Below are positions 57,649 through 64,000 of a stretch of 64,000 nt of DNA, in pieces. Position 1 is the first letter of the stretch, and each line of letters begins with the position of its first letter. The stretch covers positions 1,054,001-1,118,000 of the forward strand of contig JAALGY010000039.1 in NCBI GenBank assembly GCA_032358165.1, read 5' to 3'. The notes under the pieces are model-generated. The model was given only the letters and a program-made list of their open reading frames with translations. It did no database searches and was not told where the DNA came from. The position numbers and the translations under genes were made by a program. The stretch is from Diplosphaera chodatii (lineage: Eukaryota > Chlorophyta > Trebouxiophyceae > Prasiolales > Stichococcaceae).

Positions 57649-58919
57649 GCGCCGCGCGGCTCAGCATCAGTGGCGCCAGCTCCAAAGCCAATGCCTCCGC
57701 ATGGAGCTGCACTGCAGCACCTGGGCGTGAGCGGGCGCGAGCGGTTTCGCCGAAGTGTGGGTGACATGTGCACAGGCAGCATCGACATAGCAGCATAGGC
57801 TGTTGACAGAAGACAGCGCTGCTGACTGCATGACCAGCGGAACCTCTGGACTGAGGTGCTTCAGACAATGGCGGCGGCAGCAGCAGCAGTCGGACATTGC
57901 AGTCGAGATGGTGCTTGTGGTGCGGCTGCATGTGTAATATGTCATGTCACAGCTGGCTTGCGTCCTGGCGCGTTGCAGTCAGCCCCTGGTTGACGGCAGC
58001 GCACAGGCACAGTCATGCTGCCACGATGCCCCCAGGCTGTCCCGGTGTATGCTGGGCAGTGCTGGTCCGTGGCGCGCTTCCAGTTGCTGCCACTTGTGGT
58101 GCAACTGGTTGTGGTGTTCCACCTCCCCCTCCAGCAGGCTCGCGTGTGCACTTGCCAGCAGTGGCACCGCGTGCCCTTTGCGCGGCTCTTACTGCGGTAC
58201 CATTTGGTTCCCTTGCTCCCCTGCGCACCTCCGTCCCCAACCAAGTCCTCAAGCAACAGCATAAACTGTGTGGTGGCATTCCCACATGCCCTTGCCGGCC
58301 TGACCCTACCTGGTGGTGGGACGAGTCTTCAACATACCTTGAAGCAAACTCGTGGCTCAGAGATGAGCAGTGATTCGATTTCACCTGGCCGGCGGCTCAC
58401 TATTCTAGCTCTGGCAGTGTATTCGTGACATAGTCGCTGTATATACACTCGCTGCGAGCAAGCCTGCCTTCGCCGTAAACGCACAAGTGACACGCAAGTT
58501 TGCCTGATACAGTGGCGAATGACAGCATCATATCCAGAAAGTGTCACAAAGTTCACCAGCTTCACCAGCTGGCAACAGCGGAAAGCAGCCACACCATTAG
58601 TACACAAGGGGGGGCTCAGGGAGTCCTGCGGTCGCTGCGGACCGCACCAAACCGATGTGCACAGCCGTATCTTTTCAAACCTGGTAGTCAGGGTCGTCTT
58701 GGACTGGTCGTGCGTAGCCTAGGATTGGCTGGCACAACCACATCGGCCGTTTTGCCGGTTTTGGAGCCTGTTGGAGGGCTTGGTGCATTGCTGGTGCACT
58801 ACGATCTCCAGCCAGAAAGCACCGAAGCCAACGGACGAAAGGCATGATGGCTGCTTTTCAGGTAGAAGTCGGTAGTGCCGCGTGAAGTAGCCACGGTCTG
58901 GGCAGCACCAGGCCGGCCC
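57649..58919. other. Intergenic stretch, no gene seen
   Basis: 3' UTR of RPS13 and upstream region of the glycosyltransferase-like gene, both plus strand. Open frames here have no start or splice support. Confidence 0.5.
57933..57937 (+). terminator. Candidate polyadenylation signal TGTAA
   Basis: TGTAA 285 bases past the RPS13 stop. Confidence 0.5.
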
Positions 58920-61900
58920 ATGAAACCAGACCCCTGTGCAGCAACAGCACACACAGAGGGCGCCAGCATGCACGCCGACCACCCAGCTCTCCTCACGAGG
59001 AGCACAGTGCTCCTGCTGGTGATCATCGCCGCCGCTGCGTTCGCCGGTGGACAGTTTGCAGAGCGTTATGGCAGCTTTGGGCAGCGGCGGTGGCACCTGC
59101 TGCTGTCGCAACAGCACAGGAGCAGCGATGAGGCGCAGCGCGTCGTCTTGGACTGCTCAAAGGGGCCATGCAAGCATGCTGCAGCCGGCGAAGATGATCA
59201 GTGGTGCTGGATCAGAGTCCCATGCAATGGTGCCCCAACCGCTGAGCAGCCTGGCTTGCAGCAGGCAACCGCAGCCGCAGCTGCTGGTCTTGCTGGACAG
59301 CAAACGGCAGCGAAGGACAGTCAACAGGACATCAGCGTCGCGCATGCCGCTGACTTGCAGCAGGTGACCCCAGCACCTGCTCCTGGGGCCAAACACCTGG
59401 CGCCTACCACAGCGCCTGCACCTCAGGCTGTGCAGCCGGCAGCAGCACCATTGCAGGAGGTCAGCCAGAAAGCTGCACCGCGCAAACCTCCTCCAAAGCC
59501 GATCCTCGACGTTGTAGGTGATGCGCGCTGCCGCGAAGCAAGATTAACCATGCAGTGGTCTTGACTCGTTGTTTACATATTGAGTTCACTACAAGCTGCT
59601 GCATTGGTGTAGCTTACCCAGCTGGCGGCTGCTTGCGGTCTATTGAGCACTTACATGCACTGCCGCCAGGCACATTCTGTCACTTGCAGTGCCTGGCATT
59701 CTGGTGGGCATCTCGCAGTCCCTCCAACATCTGAGCGTTGACACAGGTTGCTCTTGCGGAATAAAAAGCCCACGTGCCCCGCTGCATCCCAGGCCTGGCG
59801 GTCAAGCCGACGTGCATCAACAGGGCGGCGGTGGCAGGGCTGCTGCGGCATGTGCGGCCGCGCGCAGTGCACGTGGTGACGTCCACGGCGCGGCAGTGCG
59901 TCGCGTTCCGCAGCTGGGGCGCCGCCGTGAACTGCCACACGCAGGTGCACATGATGAGATGTGTGATGGGTATGATGGTGTGGACGGCGTCTCATCACTC
60001 GCGGATGTTGTGTTGATCTCGTGGCTGATCTGTGCCACCAGCTGTGGAGAGGACCAGACCTGCAGCCTCGTGCGGATATTGTGTTTGCAATGTGGAGAAG
60101 TATGAGCTGGATCGGATTCAAGGGGCGCAGCAGCTGGACCCCAGCTCAAGGTGCAGCTGAGCCACGCGATGTCGCCTCTGCGCCCGCAGGATGCGCTGGT
60201 GCCGGGGCTGACCAAGGCCAGCGTGCAGCAGGGTTTACAGCAGCGCTTCAGCGTGGACTCCAACGAGGAGCTCAAGGGGCGCACCATGGCCGGCTGGTAC
60301 CTGCAGCAGGTGCGATGCAGCCGGCCACACGCCCATAGCTGCTGACAGTCCCAGCCACTTGCACGTGGGAGAGAACAGGACAAACCCCGGCGCCACTAAG
60401 CACACTCACCGCATGGAGAAGCTCAGCTGGCTGGGTAGAGGCCCTGTGTTGCTCTGTCACTTGTTCTGTTGCCCTGAAGCCAGCGCACGCCACAGTGCTG
60501 GCAAAGCTGCTGCCGTGTGCAAGTGCAGTTCCTGAAGCTGGGCGCGGCGGCCGCGCTGCCGGGACTCTCGGAGCACTTCCTGATCTGGGACATGGACATG
60601 GTGCCGCTGCGGCCGCTGCCGCTGCTGACGCGGCTGGCAGATGCGGCGGACATAGGGACAGCAGGAGGCTCACAGTACCAGGTATCTCAGCAGCATTCTG
60701 CTCAGGGGGGACGTTGCAGGCGCCCGCATGCAGCATCAGCCTGCCTCATATGCTGGCGAGGCCATGATGTCTGCCAGCTGAGCTGAGCAGAGAGCCTGTC
60801 AGCAACTGACTCCTGCTTCGGGCTGCAGACGCTGGTCAACATCGGCGGGGTCAGCGACGACGAGTGGGTGGCGGGCTACAAGGCGACCTACCGGGCGCTG
60901 TTCGGCAGGCCGCTGGCAATGGCGCCCGACGGCAGCTCGCTTGTCACCCACATGCTGGTGCGAGCACAGGGAGAGCATGCGCTGCTGCAACGAAACGAGG
61001 CTCTGCAGAGTCTCCACCGGGAGTCCCCATCGAGGCACAGCCACCAGAACGCTGCATGGTGCCGATGCGGAATTCATGTGAAGCTTCAAGTCTGACTGAG
61101 TCAGTATGTAGATCTCTGTCTGTTGCCTTACTGACATGCAGCTGGGCGACCGCTGCCTGTCGGTGGCGACCTCTCTGAAGGCTGGCCGCGCTGCAGGTGG
61201 TGTACAAGCCCTTCATGGCGCAGATGCTGGCGGACGTCGCCAACACCACGGCGCCGGCGCCGCCGACAGCCTGGATCAGCCGCATCCTGGACGCCCTGCC
61301 AAAGGACAACCTGAATGCGGGTGCGACCACATACTAGGATCCAGCATGTTGGTTACTGCTTGATCTTCGAGCAATGGCTTCTGCACGATGCCATTCTGCC
61401 ACATGACTTCGTGCCAGGGCTACCGCCACTGCAGTGCTGCTGGGTATGTGAGTCGCTACAGATCAGCCGGATGCAGCTGAACCACCAGCTGAGCCGTTAC
61501 AATGTTTTATGGTCGATACTGACGGGGTCGAGAGCACGTTTCCTTGCTGTTGCTGACGGGGCGAAGCTTGCTGTGCCGCTGCAGGCTTCTCGGAGTACGC
61601 CACGTACCTGAGCTGGGTGCGCGAGCGGCACCCCGGCAGCCAGCGCCTCGCGGGCAGCGTGACCTGGAGCCGCTACGGCCCCGGCGGCTGGGACGCGGTG
61701 GTGGCGGCTGCGCGGGAGGCGCCCGACGGGCTGTGCTGCCCCACTCCGCAGCAGCTGCAGGTGCGTCCTGGCCACGCCTTGGCTGGGGCGTCAGCGGGCT
61801 GACAGAGTCAGAAGAGAGTGGTGCGGAACCGCCATCAACTGCCGCTGAGCTTCAGTTGGTTTCAAGGAAGCATGCTGTTGCAGCATGCTGGCTCGAGTGT

Positions 61901-62322
61901 ATTGCCAAGCCAGTCACGAGGGTTTCAGCATGCTGCGAACACTTTGCAATGTAGACTGGTCACCTGATGGCAGCTCAGAAATCTGCACGTGGCAGGACCT
62001 CGACATGAATTTGCAGCAAGTGCCTGGTCACAGGCCTGCCACAGTGAGTATGCAGGTCAGCTGTGCTGGGCGCCAGAAGGCAGGCTGCACCTTCCATTAT
62101 GCAGCTTGTATGTGGGGCCAGCTGTCCACTACTTTGTGGTGCGCCCACCTAAAACAAGAGGCTCTGCTGCTGCAGGACGCCCGGAAGCAGGGGCTGGAGT
62201 ACTGCGGCTGGGATGTGGGCCACGTGCCAGAGTGCAAATACTCCGACGCAAAGTACGCAGAGGCGTATGGCGTGGAGCTGCCTGCGGTTCGGCGGCGGCA
62301 GCTTCATCAGCGTCTGCAATAA
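58920..62322 (+). CDS. Glycosyltransferase-like type II membrane protein (DUF6492-type)
   Basis: Eight-exon model, 532 residues: 58920-59517, 59793-59944, 60190-60309, 60529-60681, 60829-60957, 61197-61320, 61585-61760, 62176-62322. A short N-terminal cytosolic part is followed by one membrane anchor (STVLLLVIIAAAAFAGG, about 28-44) and an Ala/Gln/Pro-rich stem, the layout of Golgi glycosyltransferases. The catalytic-looking part begins LDVVGLAVKP (about 195). It includes FLIWDMDMVPLRPLP with an Asp-x-Asp pair (about 311-313) suited to a metal-nucleotide-sugar site, then GFSEYATYLSWV (about 426) and a Trp-rich segment. These features recall the DUF6492 glycosyltransferase-like family; that assignment is from memory of the family pattern. 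The in-frame ATG at 58968 is an alternative start. Donor and acceptor sugars are unknown. Confidence 0.5.
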
Positions 62323-63145
62323 CCGCTGGAAACCACAGAGATTGGCACAGACTTCGAACACATAGAGATGCCGCTCGCGGAGCCTCTGTGCTGGCAGCTT
62401 CACCGCAGCAGCAGGCATAGCATACACAGCGCGTCCACTCATGGGCACACCAGGCAGCGCTCGTTGCAGCGGCAGCGCGCCGCACTGTACGCGTCAAAGG
62501 CTAGCAGGCGCAGCGTAGCATTTGTGTACTTGACCTCTTGAGTCCCTTCAGCACACAGTCCCGATGTCCAGTTGCTGGGTACAGTAGTAGTTCATTCAGC
62601 ACGGAGTCTAGATGTCCAGTCGGGCGGCCACCAAACGGCTGCTGCAGGCCTGGTGTAGCTGCGCAGAGCAGGCTGCGGCAGCCAAATGCGGCGGCGGGGC
62701 CTCACGCCAGGCACCCGCCGCCGCATCCACTTTCTCCAGTGGTGGTGGTGTTTCACACAGTTATCCTGTTTGGGCCTTCGTTATGGGTTGCTCAGCTTGA
62801 TGGCCGCTGGCCGCTCCTCATCCGGCAACAGTCTGCTGGCTGCTGCATTATTGTTGTCGCCGCAGCGCCTGTTGATTATTCATGGCGTGCTCTGTTGTAC
62901 ATATGTTGCCGTAATTGCTCAGACCAGCCTGCGAGCATGTGATATCCTGAGCAGCACCCTGCTGCATGCTGAGAAGCACCTTAGTGCCAGCTCAGCATGC
63001 AGGACGACTCGGAGTTGTGATCACCCGTGATCACACCTACCTCCGCCAACGATAGATGTCGCCACACCCACAGTAGTTCCTCACTCCCGCTTCCGCTCGA
63101 CAGGGGCACCAAGAAGAGCTGAGAGCGGTCCGAGTCAAGCCCAAG
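62323..63145. other. Intergenic stretch, no gene seen
   Basis: A frame from 62612 (MSSRAATKRLLQAW) looks like the start of an organelle-targeting peptide but has no continuation. An inverted pair TGTGATCAC/GTGATCACA lies near 63017-63036. Nothing is called. Confidence 0.5.
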
Positions 63146-63547
63146 ATGAAGGTGAGTGCTTAGGCAGGTTGACATCGATGGGTGATCAGTGCGGCAACCT
63201 GTGTGCGAGGTCGGTACGGGGTGAGCTGCACGCAAACTGTTGCGCCCGCCCCGCGCGTGCAGCACACTCTCGGTCTTGGAGCTTCATCAGATGCAGATGA
63301 CAAGGTCTTGAGCAGCGTGTCAACTTCTGCGGGCCTCTATCCGTGTGTGCCTTGCCTTCTACGTCGACACCGGGTGTGCCAGCCTAGCAACCACCCCGAT
63401 GTGCTTGAGGCCACTGCTGGGGCACTATGGAGGTTGCTGCAATGGGAAGTTTGGGCGTTCCCTCATGAGAGTGCTGATGATAGCGGCGCAGCAGCTGGGG
63501 TTGCTGCCCTGTCGACACTTGAGGTGTTGTTCGACATAGATAGATAG
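63146..63547 (+). CDS. Candidate small two-exon gene, weak armadillo-like segment
   Basis: ATGAAG followed by a GTGAGT donor at 63152, then a phase-0 exon 63263-63547 after a pyrimidine/GCAG acceptor, giving 96 residues. The second exon contains HPDVLEATAGALWRLLQ, which resembles one armadillo repeat, and ends LEVLFDIDR before TAG. One repeat alone would not make a domain, so this may be a fragment or a chance frame. Confidence 0.5.
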
Positions 63548-64000
63548 GGGGCGGGCAGGTGACAGTGCTCCAGCCCCTGCTGCCATTTTCCCGCCAAAGC
63601 AGGACCATGAATCAATCTGATGCCTGAAGCCCTCATGCGTCGGGTGGCGGGATGGGTTCGGCGGCGCTGTTGTCATGGGTGGTAGTCACGACTCTGGGGA
63701 CACCTTGACCTAGGTCGCAACAGCGCGGCAGGCGGTGAAGGGTGCAGAGTCCTTGCCTTAGGCTGCGTCCACACCACATGCCAGTATGCAACACCATGGG
63801 TGTACATTTGCAAAGCAGTGTCGTCCCGGTCGCCCGAAAACAGGGCGCCCTCGCACACAGGCGCCGGAATCGGCCCCCGACAACAAGACACATTTCCAGC
63901 AGATGCTTGCAGTGGCGATACCTCGCAGCACCAGCTGCGTTGCAGCCGCGATACTTGCGTTCACCAGCTTAGCAGAGCTGCGCTGCCAGAGTTGGTGACG
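63548..64000. other. Right edge, nothing certain
   Basis: No feature could be supported. A minus-strand frame starting at 63964 (MNASIAAATQLVLRG) could be the first exon of a gene but cannot be extended. Confidence 0.5.

Noticed and set aside
62612..62800. Start of an organelle-targeted protein (MSSRAATKRLLQAW)
   Set aside because: The N-terminus looks plausible but no continuing exon in phase was found.

Overview
The window is GC-rich nuclear DNA from a photosynthetic eukaryote, most likely a chlorophyte green alga. The evidence is many short introns with GTGAG/GTGCG donors and GCAG acceptors, Ala/Gln-rich proteins, and TGTAA about 285-1075 bases past the stop of nine of the genes, which is the usual green-algal polyadenylation signal. 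I cannot name the species. There is no CRISPR array, operon, rRNA gene or convincing tRNA. Gene models were joined by hand from splice sites, reading phase and comparison between paralogues inside the window. In every main model the exon lengths sum to an open frame.

Left part (108-21829, minus strand): three small secreted basic proteins that share a GxRK(L/M)L motif (108-1147, 2335-4671, 5289-6921). They are followed by two tandem paralogues of about 740 and 720 residues (8214-14670, 15962-21829). Each of these has a signal peptide, an N-terminal module around NIVAFPNRDFIHLD, fibronectin-III-like segments and a chitobiase-C-terminal-like segment (PIYYTTDN).

Middle part (22575-40785, plus strand): two tandem secreted haem peroxidases of the plant peroxidase superfamily (22575-27057, 27859-32140), two weak candidate genes (33426-34109, 34811-35485), and a secreted multicopper oxidase with all four copper-binding motifs (35714-40785). 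Every confident gene from 108 to 40785 begins with a signal peptide. Structural-looking basic proteins, adhesion-type proteins, peroxidases and a laccase-like oxidase side by side suggest a neighbourhood devoted to building and oxidatively cross-linking the extracellular matrix. That is inference.

Right part: three paralogous minus-strand genes (42659-45911, 47026-50349, 52609-56004) encode putative nuclear regulators. Each has a CCHH-type finger, a second C-x2-C-x9-H-x2-C site, a KRRR basic stretch and Gln/Pro-rich tails. They are followed by RPS13 (57193-57648, plus strand, single exon, with an upstream telo-box), a type II membrane glycosyltransferase-like gene (58920-62322) and a weak candidate at 63146-63547. 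Short repeats, a 26-base perfect palindrome and a 12-base-pair hairpin lie in the non-coding stretches.
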